Assembly (NCBI GenBank): GCA_009760855.2
Contig: WPIO01000001.1
Coordinates: forward strand, 22,552,001 to 22,616,000
DNA length: 64,000 bases
From: Cristatella mucedo
Taxonomy: Eukaryota > Bryozoa > Phylactolaemata > Cristatellidae
Reading direction: 5' to 3'
In this document: piece after piece, positions 30,330-41,940 of the stretch
Numbering within the stretch: the stretch's first letter is position 1
Layout of the letters: each line of letters opens with the position of its first letter
Program-made: the position numbers and the translations under genes
The notes under the pieces: generated by a model
What the model was told of the DNA's origin: nothing
The model's database searches: none
The model's input: the letters and a program-made list of their open reading frames with translations, nothing else

Positions 30330-31095
30330 TGTCTGACTGTGCGGATAAGCTCTCGCAGTGGTGGTGCGACGGCGCGCGAGAAGTCGTGAGTTACTGTTGC
30401 TCCCGCTGCGAGCGCTCACTTGCCGAGCGAAGTCATTATCGCTGGCAGGCCGAGCAAGGCTGAGAGCCTTTACTTCTTTTCTCATTGGCTATTGCAACTG
30501 GAGCCATGGTGCCTGAGCTCTAGCATGGTCGTACTGTGATAAAGGCTTTAATCCAGAATATGTTAATATAGTCAGGTTATTTGCAATTGGTGACGAGGTA
30601 TTAGCGACGACAAACAGTTCGTGTATGTCAACCGTAGCGGCTGAGTCTATTGCTCATTGGGCCGGTCAGTCGTATGTACGTTAGCGAGTTTTCAGTTCCA
30701 GAGTACGCCTTGTTAATTCCAGCTGATTCTATTAGGTGAGTCGGCTTTGTCGTAAGGAAACTTAGGATTGAATCCACGCCCTGTTTCACAATTTCATCAC
30801 TGTAAATATGGGTCAGAGGTCCATAGATAGATTAAGTGCTCACATAAGTCAAGGTGACTCATAAGATTTGTCTAGCTTGCAATGGCCCGATGCTAAGATA
30901 CTCTTGGTTGAGTCAAAAAACGGATTCGTAACTAGTTTATGCACAAAAAAGCGATGTATCAATGTCTCAAATGTTCCGTATGTTGCTTAAAGTAACCTAG
31001 CTATGCAAAAAGCAGGTTTGCAAAATTATTATAGACCTTTTCTGACATTCTGAGTAATTTTAAGGAACTCGTGCTTGCAGCTGATAATTAATAAA
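30330..31095. other. Unassigned DNA, possible LTR remnant at its start
   Basis: 30330-30580 begins TGTCTGACTG and ends TTATTTGCA, followed by ATTGGTGACGAGG, which resembles an LTR followed by a primer-site region. I see no second LTR, gag or pol. The rest (30600-31095) shows nothing. Confidence 0.3.
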
Positions 31096-32290
31096 AAAAA
31101 ATAATAATAATAACACAATTGATAAAGCGCCCTCAGACAACTCAATCTCTTTCTAGGCCTCACATTTACTGCAAAGGAAGCGCAATTAAATGGTCAGTAG
31201 TAGCACGCTCAATAAACAAGAATGACATGGTTAAGGGTTACGTGCACAGGGTTAGTATGCAGATATGGTTAGTGGCAGCATGCACTGTGTCAGCACACAT
31301 AAGCACATAAAGGGCGAATCACAGGGACCCACTAAATGCTGTCATTAATAGATGCGTTTTTAGTTTCTTTTTATATGTGGTCAAGTAAGGGGATGTCGTG
31401 ACGTCGTAGGAAGTGAGTTCCAGGATTTGGGAGCATACGAACTAAAGGCACGGTCTCCAAAGGATTAGACATTTGTATGATGTATGGGTAAACAGATAGA
31501 TTCCGAAAAGCAGGTGGTACGATGCTTAGCCCGGTGTGGCAGTAGATCAGATAGGTAGGCTGGAGCCACAGAATGAAGTGACCTAAAAGAGAGTGACAGA
31601 ACCTTAAAGTCGATGCGCTGCTTGACGGGAAGCCAGTGCCGGTCGGCGAGAAGCAGTGTGATGTGGCAACTGCGACGCTCACGACAGACAAGCCTAGCTG
31701 CAGAGTTTTGCACCAGGTGTACGAGCCTGATTGCACATACCAGTGGGCCAGAAAGCAGTGAGTTTCAGAAGTCAAGACAGGATGTCAGAAATTCATGGAC
31801 CAGTTTTGATGTACTATTTCTGCCTAAGCAAGCCCGAATTTTAGCAACGTTATGTTGCTGAAAGTAAGCAGACTTGATTGAGCAGCTGATGCGGTCGTCT
31901 AACGAAATGTCACTTGGGAGCAAATTTGCAACTAGATTTCGTGCGGATTCAACAGGAGATATGTTGGCAGAGCCAATTTTGAGCGTCAGCCTTTCCAATT
32001 TCTGAATGACAATGTTTTGCCCATAACTGGTAAGTTGATTTTATCATCATTCAATTTGAAAAGGTTTGTTGCCATCCATGTGCGGATGTCATCAATACAC
32101 GTAACAAGGAAGTTAAGAGAATTTGACCTGCTGTAGGGCTGGGAGGGATCAAAGCAAAGGTACAACTGAGTGTCATCTGCATAAAAGTGAAAGCCTAGAT
32201 TGTGCATGGCAATCACATTGGCAAGTGGGAGAATATAAATCGTTAAAACAACCGGACCAAGCATAGATCCCTGAGTTATATTTCAGAGGT
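31096..32290 (-). mobile_element. L2-A LINE, 5'-truncated, with YADD box
   Basis: The 3' tail is at 31096-31112, followed by the UTR. The C-terminal block VCRERRSCHITLLLADRHWL reads at 31465-31713, then NISPVESARNLVAN, and the reverse transcriptase palm reads at 31986-32264 with FHFYADDTQLYLCFDPSQP and the downstream CIDDIRTWMATNLFKLNDDK. A Met-Leu-Gly-Pro start is the GSVLGPLLF-type segment before the catalytic box. Frameshifts separate the pieces. Confidence 0.88.
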
Positions 32291-33600
32291 CTTTCGGATG
32301 ATCTTTCTCCTTCACATCAATACTCTAGATTCTTCCACTGAGATAGCACCAAACGATTCAATGAACTTCTCAATGAACAATGAACAATTCCCTGAACGAT
32401 TCAATGCATTGCCGGTGATGCCCAGGCGAGATGAGATGGGCTCGAAAAATTACTGATCTGATACTTCTGGAGTGGCTGTTGGCAAACGAAGTCAGAATGC
32501 AGCGGCGTATGATTTAGTGCAAATGGTCACTCTTACTAAAACTGGCCCTTACTAGTGTATCCTGTTTGGATGTGCATCAAGCGGACAATTCTGTGAGCCG
32601 TTCTTCTCGTATAAATTATGAACTATAGACTAAAGTTTAAGCATTCATTTCGGATCGAATCTAGTTGCAGCTTCAGACTTGTCTGAGAGACAGTAGAGAG
32701 CAGCAGTTTCCTTAGGGCCATTCTCGCTGTCAAGTCCATCTATCCTATCGCAGTATGCAAGGTTACCCACACAGAATGAATGAGCTCGCACCGCAACACA
32801 GAACTAGTGCTGCAGGATGATGATATCATGCAAGCTCTCGTCCAGCTTTGGCTGCATCTGTGATGAGAATCTGACAATGAGCACTTGCGAAAACTTGGAG
32901 CTAGGTGCACCAGTGACCTTTGCCTTTGACCGGGAAATAATCGCAAGCACTTGCAAATTGAACCAGTATCATCCTTTCTATTGTGCTACTGCGTTGACAC
33001 TTGTTTCGAAAAAATAGACATTACCCATGCTTGTATTCGCATTCGCGATTTTCTCACGTCTACTTGGCTGCCCGCTTCCTTTGATGACTTATAGCAAGTA
33101 TATTCGGTCGCAGTTGCTCACAGTGAGGGGGCTAATCTATTAGCTTGTGACCACGAACCAATAGTGTTTAAACCTCGTTGCATACTCAAGCCGTAGTCTG
33201 CTGAATTAATTCACAATTGAATCGTAGCTCTTAATTAAATGTAAAAAGGTCGCCGTCCTGTTTGACAGCGACGAGGGTGGGTGCCCCGACGAAGGCCGCG
33301 GATCGTAATATGGCGAAGTATGCAGGCCTCGCGTGTGACTTTCGCATCCAGGGGCAATTTTCGCCTCAGTTTCGGCGTTCGTTGTTGGAGTTCTCTGCTC
33401 GTGGTATCCGGGCAACGAGCGGTGCCTCGATGCACTCGGCATCAAGTCAGCATAATGGAGGCTATTGCGGAAGCTGTGCGTGAGCGATGCAGTACGCCGC
33501 AGCGTTGAAGTGCGGGCCCAGGTCTCCGCGGGGGGGGGGGCGGCCACGTGACCATGTTGTCGTTTGCCAACGGAACGCTCAGCCCACGGGAGGACGGCAC
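32291..33600. other. Unassigned DNA with a CpG-rich patch
   Basis: 32291-33240 has no repeat identity. 33250-33560 is CpG-rich with several overlapping open frames on both strands and a G10 run near 33531, followed by GGCCACGTGACC. It could be a promoter-type island or the end of an element. Confidence 0.35.
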
Positions 33601-35107
33601 GTTACCTGAGCTTATTAAGATTCTTTATTAAAGTTATTCTTACAGCATTAAAAATTAAGTGTAAATGTTGAATCAACAGCTTTAAACAGCCAATCTCTAG
33701 TCAATTTATAACGGATTGAGGTAGAAGAACGGCCATTTCCGTCGATTGCCCTGCAATGCCATTGATAGTACCTTCGCGATTTTTTAAAAGGATATGGTTG
33801 CACTTTTAATGCAGTGTGCTGCAAGCAAGAAAGTTGGAGCTTCTCTCAGCAACTGCGTGTCCGTTTGTAACGGACCTTTATGGATTGGCGTATTTCTCCG
33901 GGCCATTGCCGTTGACTGTCATGCATTGCCGCCGATTGACCTCGCATAATGGGTGCAAATTGTAAGCCTTTGCTAGATGGTACGAGGAATAAGAGTTGAA
34001 GTTTCGCGAGGCCAGTCTTGGTCGATTTTCCGCGGCTTGCGGTATTGGCCGCGACCATTGCTGTCAGTTGCCGTGCATTACTGACAGGTAACGAGTGAAG
34101 CGGTTCGAAAGTGCCGTAAAATGTATGCAATGACAATTGGGGCTTCGCACTGCCAATTTCTTGTCGATTTTTTGCGGGTTGGGTTAATGGCTCGGGCCAT
34201 AGCTTTCGACTGCCATTCATAGCTATTGTACGCGCACGATTGGTTGAAAGAATTAATTGCACTTTAAACACGGGGTACTGCGATCCGTAAGAAACTTTGA
34301 GCTTGGCCCAGTCACTCTCCGGTGATTTACGATGGATTAAAATGGATTACCCTTTTGGCCTGGGCCATTGTCATCGATTGTTATGCATCACCGGAGATCG
34401 AACGCTCAGAGTGAGTTGAAATTATGTGTGCGAGCATTGCCTTGGAACGTGGAATGACAATTGGAGCGTGGCGAAGCCGATATCTCCAATTTTCCACGGA
34501 TTTCGGTATTAGCCCGTTTATAGCTGTCGATTGCCGTGCATTGTTGACAATTAACGGGCAAGTAAGCTTGAAAACTGGCTGGTTTCACTTTGAATTCGAT
34601 GAAGTGGTACATGCTATGACAATTAGAGCTTCGCGAAGCCAATTTGCAGGTCAGTTTGCCACGGATTGTAGTGCATTGCTTCTTACAGCGGAGAAATTTC
34701 TGTAGATTTTCATGCATTTCCCGAGATTTTACGAACCCAATTGGTCAAAATGATGTGGCTGCAATTTAGACAGAATGTTTTTTACTATGCATTCAACATT
34801 TGAGCATTAGGAAACTGATGTCGGGGTATATTTTACCGGAACTTGTGGATTGCTTTATTGATCCGGGCTATTGCCATGCATTGCTGGAAGATAATGAGCA
34901 AAGCAGCTTGAAAATGCCACATTTTCAATTTGGACTCAGCAAATTTTTTCGTGTACTGACAATTGGAGCTTCGCCCTGCCAATTTCTCGTCGATTGGTCA
35001 CAGGTTGGGTTATTGGCCCAGGATATTGTTGTCAATTGCCATTCATTGCTCGAGATTGTACGTGCGCGATTGGTTGAAATGATGTCATTGCACTTTAAAC
35101 ACAGTGC

Positions 35108-35835
35108 ACTGTGACACATAAGACAATTTGTGTCTTGTTCTGCAACTCACTGCTCGCTGGCCTACCGGCATGTGCGATCAGGCGATTGCAGCTGGTGCAA
35201 AACTCCGCTGCTAGGCTTGTCTGTCGTGAGCGTCGCAGTTGCCACATTACTCTACTTCTCGCCGACCTGCACTGGCTACCAGTCAAGCAACAGATTGACT
35301 TCAAGGTTTTGTCGCTCACTTTTATGTCACTTTATGACATAAAAGATGTCTTCTTTGGCTCCAGCCTATCTCTCAGATATACTCCCACATCAGGCCAAGC
35401 ATCGTACCACCCACTTTTCGGAATCCAACAGCCTAGAAATACCTCGTACAAACCTCAAATCCTTTGGAGACCGTGCATTTAGTTCGTATGCTCCCAAAGC
35501 CTGGAACTCCCTCCCGACCTGCGTCAGAACATCCCCTGACTTGACTACATTTAAAAAGAATTTAAAAACACACCTATTTAGGACAGCATTTATTGGGTCC
35601 CTGTGATTCGTCCTTCATGTGCTTTTGCGTGCTGACACGGTGCATGCTGCCACTAACCACATTTGCAGGCCGACCCTGTGCATGTCACCCCTAACCATGC
35701 TATTCATTTTGTTTGTCAAGCATGATTTTACTCACCATTCAATTGCATTTCCCTTCGCAGCAAATGTAAAGCGCCTAGAGAGAGATTGAGTTCTCTGAGG
35801 GCGCTCTATCAAGTGCATTATTATTATTATTATTC
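35108..35835 (+). mobile_element. L2-A LINE 3' fragment inserted in the satellite
   Basis: The sequence starts at CNSLLAGLPACAIRRLQLVQ, continues NSAARLVCRERRSCHITLLL and LADLHWLP, and a second frame at 35346-35606 gives LSDILPHQAKHRTTHFSESN...FKKNLKTHLFRTAFIGSL and a stop. Then UTR, GAGAGAGATTGAGTTCTCTG, AGGGCGCTCTATCAAGTGCA and (TTA)n. The ORF end is only lightly damaged, so this is one of the younger copies. Confidence 0.9.
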
Positions 35836-36896
35836 TAGCCACTTTTTGGTGATTTGCGATGGATCGTAATAGATTGTCTTATTGGCCCAGGCCATTGCTG
35901 TAGATTGCTATGCATTGTCCGAGATTGGACTCGCAGAGTGGGTTAAAAGTATGCTCGCACGCACTGAGATTTTACGCGGATTGTCAATTGGAGCTTCGTG
36001 CAGCCAATTTCTCGTCGATTTGACGAAGGAGTGTGGTATTGGAGCGAGCCATAGCTGTCGATTGCCGTGTGTTGTTGACAATTAACGTGCCAAATAGTTG
36101 GAAAATTCTACAGTTTCACTTTAAACACAGTGAAATGTTAAATGCAATGAGGAATGACGCTTCGAGAAGCAAATTTGTGGTGAACTTGCCACGGATTGTA
36201 GTGGATTGGTGCTTCAAGCCGACTCATTGCCGTAGATTGCCATGTATTGCATGAGATTTTACGAGCACAATTGCTTAAAATGACGCGGTCGCACTTTAAG
36301 CAATGTGCTTCGTAAAATGCATACAAAATTAGAGCATTGAGGCACCAACTGCGGGGCATTTTGCATCGGATTGCTGTAGATTGTGGTATTGGCCCGGTCC
36401 ATTGCAGTTGATTGCAGTGCATTTCTGCAGAATGGTGGACGCAATTTTAGCGAAATTGTGCTATTACACAATAACCGAATATTAGAACAACGTGCAATAA
36501 CTATTAGAGCTTAAAGTGTACGCATTCTGATCGTTTTGGGGCGAATTGCCGTGGATTATACGCCCGGGCCATTGCAGTCGACTGCAGTGCATTGCTGTAG
36601 AATCGTGCAGGCAATTATAGTGAAATTGTGCGAGTACACAGTAACTGAAGAGTAGAGCAGCGTGCAATCGTAATCGAAGTTTCTAGTGTGCGAGTTCCGG
36701 TCGCTTTGCTGCGGATCGCGGTGGATTGCGGTATGGAGCCAGGCCCTTGCAGTTGATTTCAGTATATTGCATGAGAGCGCATAAGTAAAAGAGAGTAAAA
36801 TTTTGTGAGTGCACTTTGAACTGTGTCTAGTCCTATATGCAATGTAAATTCGAGCTCCACGTTGGCGATTTGAGGATGATTTGCAGCAGAATAAAT

Positions 36897-37050
36897 ACTA
36901 GCTGATTTAACAGCATCTCTTATATAGTGACAGGAGAGCCGTTACGGCTATCCCAACCGCTTTCAGCTGCGATAAGGAATCACCTACCGTAGGATTCGAA
37001 CCCACGACCTCGGGACCGAGGTGGTAAAAAGCAACCGCCTTACTATTTGC
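36897..37050 (-). mobile_element. SINE-B copy, head-to-head with SINE-A
   Basis: TAGCTGATTTAACAGCATCT through GGATTCGAACCCACGACCTC (B box) and GCAACCGCCTTACTA, reverse orientation. Confidence 0.85.
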
Positions 37051-37185
37051 CGAGCTGGGTTGGTCCAGCGGTCAAGGTGCTCGCCCCGACTAAGGTCTGG
37101 CTGAGGTCGTGGGCTCGAGCCCTGAGGCATATGTGAAGCACCTGAATAGAGATTTAGTTCTCTTTGGGCGCTATACAAATGAATC
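37051..37185 (+). mobile_element. SINE-A copy, best-preserved head and tail
   Basis: GCCGAGCTGGGTTGGTCCAG starts a tRNA-like head. The A box is TGGTCCAGCGG, the B box is GGGCTCGAGCCC near 37110. The tail reads ATAGAGATTTAGTTCTCTTT, GGGCGCTATACAAATGA. It begins where the SINE-B ends. Confidence 0.85.
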
Positions 37186-37760
37186 ATATTTTTTTTTATT
37201 TATTTTACCTACTATGCCATCAGGGCTAACCCTAGAGTGGATTGTGGTATTTCCCTGTCATTTTGGCGATTGCTGCGAATTGCCAGAGTGTACGTATGCA
37301 CAATTTTTTATTATAAGTGGGTGTGCCCACAAAACGGTTCTCTGTAATATGTAACAAAAACTGGAGCTAGACTCAATTTATTTATAGTCGTTTTGTGGTG
37401 GATGCGGTGGATTGAAGCTGATTGTGGTATTGACCCGGGCTATTGCAGTGCATTGCACGAGAACGGCCGTGCCAATGCAATTGAATATTTATGAGTGCAA
37501 TTTTCGCAGAGTTTACTGTCATATGCAACCAAAAAGAGAGCTTTCGAACAGGAATTCTTTTGTTTCGCAGTGGAAGGCACTTTAATGCGGTGGGTTGTGG
37601 TATTTTCCCCGCGCTCCTGCAATTTTATTTTAGTGAATTTCGTAAGAACGCTTGAGCCGAATCGGGCAAATTTTTCTGGGTAAATTTTGCGTGTAGTTTA
37701 ATTTGATAATCCAAACTTTGTGAAACTTTGCCAGGCTGACTAAGGATTTGAAGCGAACTA

Positions 37761-39474
37761 AATTGGATTGCGGGGGATTTTGGTCCAGGTCTCCGACGTG
37801 TTGCTGCTCATTTGCTTAAGTGCGCGTGCGCACAACGACATGAAATTTGGCGGATAGATCAAATAATGGTGCAATACAATATCCGCCCAAAGGTTGAGCT
37901 CGTAAATACCAATGCCTAGTCGAGTTCAACCTAATCTAGATTAGATTTGTGGATTGCGGTTATTCGTCGAATCCGCTTAGGCTAAGTTTTAGTATTTAGG
38001 TTGTAAGGAGAAACTCTAAGTATACAATATATCTCAAAAAGTGTTTATTATTAAAAGTATATATAAACAGACTTTGGTTACTATATTAAACAGCTGCTTT
38101 TGACGGGACACGGTGCCCGTAGCAAAAAGTGAGCTTGCTCTATTCATAAACGATGCAGTATTAGCTGCAGCGCTACAGTTGCACGCACAGCTTTATGCAA
38201 ATAAACCTAATTTTTGATTAAAATGACAAAAATTAGGTAAATACGTGAGTATCAATAATTATACCAACCATAAATTTACCGACGTCCTATAACTGTTCGC
38301 CAAGCTATCCGGCATGCAACTGGCTGCCGGGAATGACGGACAGACCGTGGCTGACTGGAAGCGCTATTGTAACTCCAGCACTAGAAACATTTCTAGCATA
38401 ATTCACACCCGAAGTACTTCGACGATACGCTCGCATGGTTCGTTCGAGTCGAGGTAATTTTTTACTTTAAATTATAAATAGAAAGTATCTCACGGCTTTT
38501 TTTAGTCCAATTCGTTTGAATTACAACTAGCTCCAATAGTTAGCTGACGACGCACGCCTGGCTATTGCCGCTTACCTTCGATGTTTGAAAGGAACCCCTT
38601 TTGCTAGTGCTCATCGAGGAAAGTATCCCTAGAATATTCTTACTGAACGAATAAGACCCTTGCGCCTCTTTTGATTAAGTTCCAAGCTCTTCCGCGGCAT
38701 TATGGCAGACTTCAGTGCGCGCGGTATGGATGTGCTCTTCTTAAGACGCTTGACACCGAAATGGTGCAATCTTCAGTTGCATGCATAAAGCGCTCACAGT
38801 AGCCTCACTAGTGCTCCATGGGAACGCTAAGTAGCGAGCCTAGAGTACAGTCGGGATCCTCTTTCCCTTTTTCCTCTTCAACGGATCACTGACTGGCGGT
38901 TTCGATTATTTGGGCTCTAAACGAGTTGCATAAATGAGTTTTCCCCTTGGACTAAAGCAGCAACTCATTTTACTCTTCTCAGCAGATGCACATTCTCGAA
39001 GCTACAGATTGAATCCTGTTCAATACGCTACTACTCATTAAATGTTGAGAATTATATTTTGTCAAATTCAAAAACCAACGTCATATGGCAATCTCTGCGC
39101 ATTTGAAAAAATTAACCAGTCTAGTTAATTTTGCTTGCGTAGCTGACCTTAAGCGCACTTAACTAGTTTGTCAAGCTGCAGCCGCCTAGCAACCAATCTA
39201 AGTGTTTTTGGTGAAGTCCTATACAGCCGGTTTTTTGTTCTTGAGCAAAAGAAAATAAATATATTCTTTCTAATCTTACTGAGGATCAACAAAGTTACTT
39301 TTGTTGTAGTTATTTCCGTAACGTCTGTAATAGTAAGCGTAACGCCGTAACGTCTGTAATAGTAGTGTCTACAATTGCTGAAGTATTTTTATTCCGAACT
39401 AACGGCCTGTGCCATTGATCTTTTCAAACTGACTCACCCCTGTGCAATCATTGTTCCGTTGAAGCATACTCTGT
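37761..39474. other. Unassigned AT-rich DNA
   Basis: No repeat or ORF of note. A short tandem duplication of CCGTAACGTCTGTAATAGTA lies near 39315-39365. Confidence 0.35.
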
Positions 39475-39841
39475 AGTGTAATGTAATGTAATGAATCTCC
39501 GTCTGTAACTCCACAAAGTCATAGAGACCACGTTGGTGTTATGCAAGAGAGTTTTGTATAGCGCAGTCACAGCCTTAGCGGCTTTCGGTATGCATTCGGT
39601 AGCCAATAGACTTCGTCTCACGGAACAAAGAGAAATTTTGAAGCATAGCAGAGTCACGAGAGCAATTGAGGTAGTGAGTATGGAAATAGCAGCTCAGGAC
39701 CGCTGAAAAGGATGAGCCATAGTCGGCGTAGGAGAGTAGTTTCAAGCATGATTTTACTCACCATTTAATTGCATTTCCCTTTTCAGCAAATGTAAAGCAC
39801 CTAGAGAGAGATTAAGTTCTATGAGGGCGCTTTATCAAGTG

Positions 39842-39873
<32 letters not shown>

Positions 39874-40090
39874 GTTGTCGTTGCGTAAGAATTGTGGAAG
39901 CGAGTTCCACAGCCAAGGACCTGCAGAGCTAAAGCTTCTGTCTGCATTTTTACCAGGTGCATGACTCAGAGCATGTTGCTAACCATGGATCTTACTAACC
40001 TGTGCTCCAGAGTGTCTTCTTGTGTGCTTTAGGATGCTGACCTAAGTATGACTTTCTTTGACTTGTTAGGCTGGTGAAAGGTACGATTTA
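39475..40090 (-). mobile_element. L2-B LINE 3' part, split by an L2-A end
   Basis: On the minus strand the ORF C-terminus LWNSLPQFLRND reads near 39913-39878. It continues, after the insertion at 39734-39873, into the UTR (CGCCGACTATGGCTCATCC, TGACTCTGCTATGCTTC, CGAAGTCTATTGGCTACCGA) and ends in ATTACATTACATTACA at 39490-39475. The part above 39920 reads more ORF (RAFSSAGP-like). Confidence 0.75.
39734..39877 (+). mobile_element. L2-A 3' end nested in L2-B
   Basis: TTTCAAGCATGATTTTACTC, TTTCCCTTTTCAGCAAATGT, AGAGAGATTAAGTTCTATGA, GGGCGCTTTATCAAGTGCAT and (TTA)n. TAGTT flanks it on both sides, a likely target-site duplication. Confidence 0.85.
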
Positions 40091-40109
40091 TGATATTTAT
40101 GAGCAAGAT

Positions 40110-40704
40110 TATTGTATGACTTAGGACCTAGCCGCTATATAAGGCATGGACCTGACCGCAGTCGTTCTCTTGGAGTAACTATCTTCCTGTCGGTAAGTCC
40201 TAGCCTTGAGCGCTGCAGTAAGCCGGTTTGCGAGTCTGTCGGTAGTCACTTACCGTATCAGCCACAGTATAAAAGCAATTATCTTTCCTTTATTATTACG
40301 GCGTCGGTGCTAGTGCCGCGCTGCAGGATATTGAGCCCTGCCTTTTTACCGCTGGCGTATTGCGAGTTTCAGGCCTTTGCACGTTTCGCTCGGTGTGCCA
40401 CTACCCGAACTAATGAGGGTGGCGCAGTCATAGCAACAGCACGGCCCGCACGCTCAGCGGCACCTGTTGCCGGCCAGCTAAGAGCCCAATTGCTTCGGCG
40501 CCCAGTGATTGCACTTTTGAGCACAGTGGCCAGCATCGGCACGGCCCGCTTACTCAGCGGCACCTGCTACCGGCCAGCTAAGAGCCCAATTGCTGTGGCG
40601 CCCAATTATTGCACTTTTGAGCACACTGGCCAGCGTCGATCGGCTTCTGCAGCCGCTAGCTGACACTTTTAATGCGGCTCGAGTTTTCAAGAAAACGTGT
40701 TCTT
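40110..40704. other. GC-rich segment with a 100 bp tandem duplication
   Basis: CTATATAAGG at 40134-40143 resembles a TATA box, with GCAGTCG about 20 bp on. 40441-40540 is repeated as 40541-40640 with few differences. A 183-codon open frame crosses it, but the 100 bp unit shifts the reading frame, so the two repeats are read in different frames and conserved coding is unlikely. Confidence 0.5.
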
Positions 40705-41775
40705 AGCCCAGCCACTTTCTGGTGATTTTCGAAGGATCATAATGGATTGCCGTATTGGCTCGGCTCATTGCCGTCGACTGCTATGCATTGCCCGAGATGA
40801 AACGAGCAGAGTGGGTTGAAAGTATTCGCACTTGCAGTGATATTGTACGCGGAATGACAATTAGAGCTTGGTGCAGCCGATTTCTCGTCGACTTGCCTAA
40901 GGAGTGTGGTATTGGCGTGAGCCATAGCTGTCGATTGCCATGCGTTTCTGACAATTAACGTGCTAAATAGTTGAAGCATTCTACATTTTCACTTTAAACG
41001 TAATGAAATGTCAAATCCAATGACGAATGAAGCTTCGTGAAGCCAATTTGTGGTCAATTTGCCATGGATTATAGTAGATTGGTGCTTCGAGCCGACCCGT
41101 TGACGTAGATTGTCATGGATTGCATGAGATTGTACTATCGCAATTGCTTAAAATGACGAGGTTGAACTTTAAGCAGCTTGTTTCGTAATATGCATTCAAA
41201 ATTAGAGCATTGAGACACCAACTGCGGACCATTTTGTATCCGATTGCTGCAGATTGTAGTACTGGCCTGGGCCATTGCAGTCGATTGCAGTGGTTGCTGC
41301 AAGATGGTTGAGGCAATTGTATTGCAATTGTGCTATTACACTATAACCGAGTATTAGAGCAACGTGCAATCACTATTACAGCTTTAAGTATACATATTTT
41401 GGTCGTTTGGGATGGATTGCCGTGGATTGTGGTATATGCCCGGGCCATTGCAGTCGACTACAGAATCGCGGAGGCAATTATAGTGAAATTTCGCGATTAC
41501 ACAATAAAAGAATAGTAGAACAGCGTTCAATCGTAATTAGAGCTTCTAGTGTACGAGCTCTGGTCGCTTTGCATCGGATTGAGGTGGGATTTGGTATGGG
41601 ACTGGGCCGTTGCAGTTGATTGCAGTGCATTGCATGAGAATGCGTATACACAATAGTGTAAAACTTTGTGTGTGCTCTTTGAACTGAGTCTAGTCTTATA
41701 TGCAATGTAAATTCGAGCTCCGCGTTGGCGATTTGAGGATGATCTGCAGTGGAATAGAGTGGATTGCCGTAGTTT
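40705..41775 (+). repeat. Satellite higher-order unit, third copy
   Basis: The six-monomer order of 35836-36890 is repeated: GCAGAGTGGGTTGAAAGTAT, CATAGCTGTCGATTGCC, TTGGTGCTTCGAGCCGACCC, GCCATTGCAGTCGATTGCAG, CCCGGGCCATTGCAGTCGAC, and ATGCAATGTAAATTCGAGCT / GGCGATTTGAGGATGATCTG at the end. By eye most bases agree between the two blocks. Confidence 0.85.
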
Positions 41776-41779
41776 CCCA

Positions 41780-41940
41780 GTTATCTCATCGAATGGTTAG
41801 CGGTAGCATGCTCAATGACAAGCATTATGACATGCTTAGAGGTGACATGCACAAGATCAGCATGCAAATGTAGTTAGTGGCAGCATGCGCAGTGCCAGTA
41901 CACTGCACACTTGAGCACACAAAGAAAGACTCATGTAGGC
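41780..41940 (-). mobile_element. L2-A 3' UTR fragment
   Basis: CATCGAATGGTTAGCGGTAG, CATGCTTAGAGGTGACATGC, CAGCATGCAAATGTAGTTAG match the L2-A UTR in reverse. Tail and ORF are absent. Confidence 0.65.

Larger units (their letters stand above)
33660..37760 (+). repeat. ~170 bp satellite with ~1 kb higher-order units, plus orientation
   Basis: A recurring unit reads CACGGATTGTGGTATTGGCC, CGGGCCATTGCAGTCGATTG, CAGTGCATTGC, CAATTGGTTGAAATGA, TTGCACTTTAAACACAGTG, ATGCAATGACAATTGGAGCT and TCGCGAAGCCAATTTCTCG. Landmark positions of the 'GGGCCATTGC' element include 33897, 34047, 34189, 34360, 34515, 34855, 35024, 35888, 36048, 36215, 36398, 36565 and 36740, a spacing of roughly 140-185 bp. Adjacent monomers differ, but sets of about six repeat as ~1 kb blocks starting near 34310, 35836 and 40705. 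Interrupted by L2-A (35108-35835) and SINEs (36897-37185). Confidence 0.8.

Noticed and set aside
33206-33547. Several overlapping frames in a CpG-rich patch
   Set aside because: High GC lowers stop frequency on both strands; none has distinctive protein features.
33846-34271. 141-codon minus-strand frame
   Set aside because: Repeat-derived open frame in the satellite; motifs recur with the monomer.
40112-40663. 183-codon frame
   Set aside because: It reads the two halves of a 100 bp tandem duplication in different frames, so it is unlikely to be selected as protein.
33660-41775. CRISPR-like or minisatellite array
   Set aside because: Repeats are long, diverged and contiguous without unique spacers, and the genome is animal.
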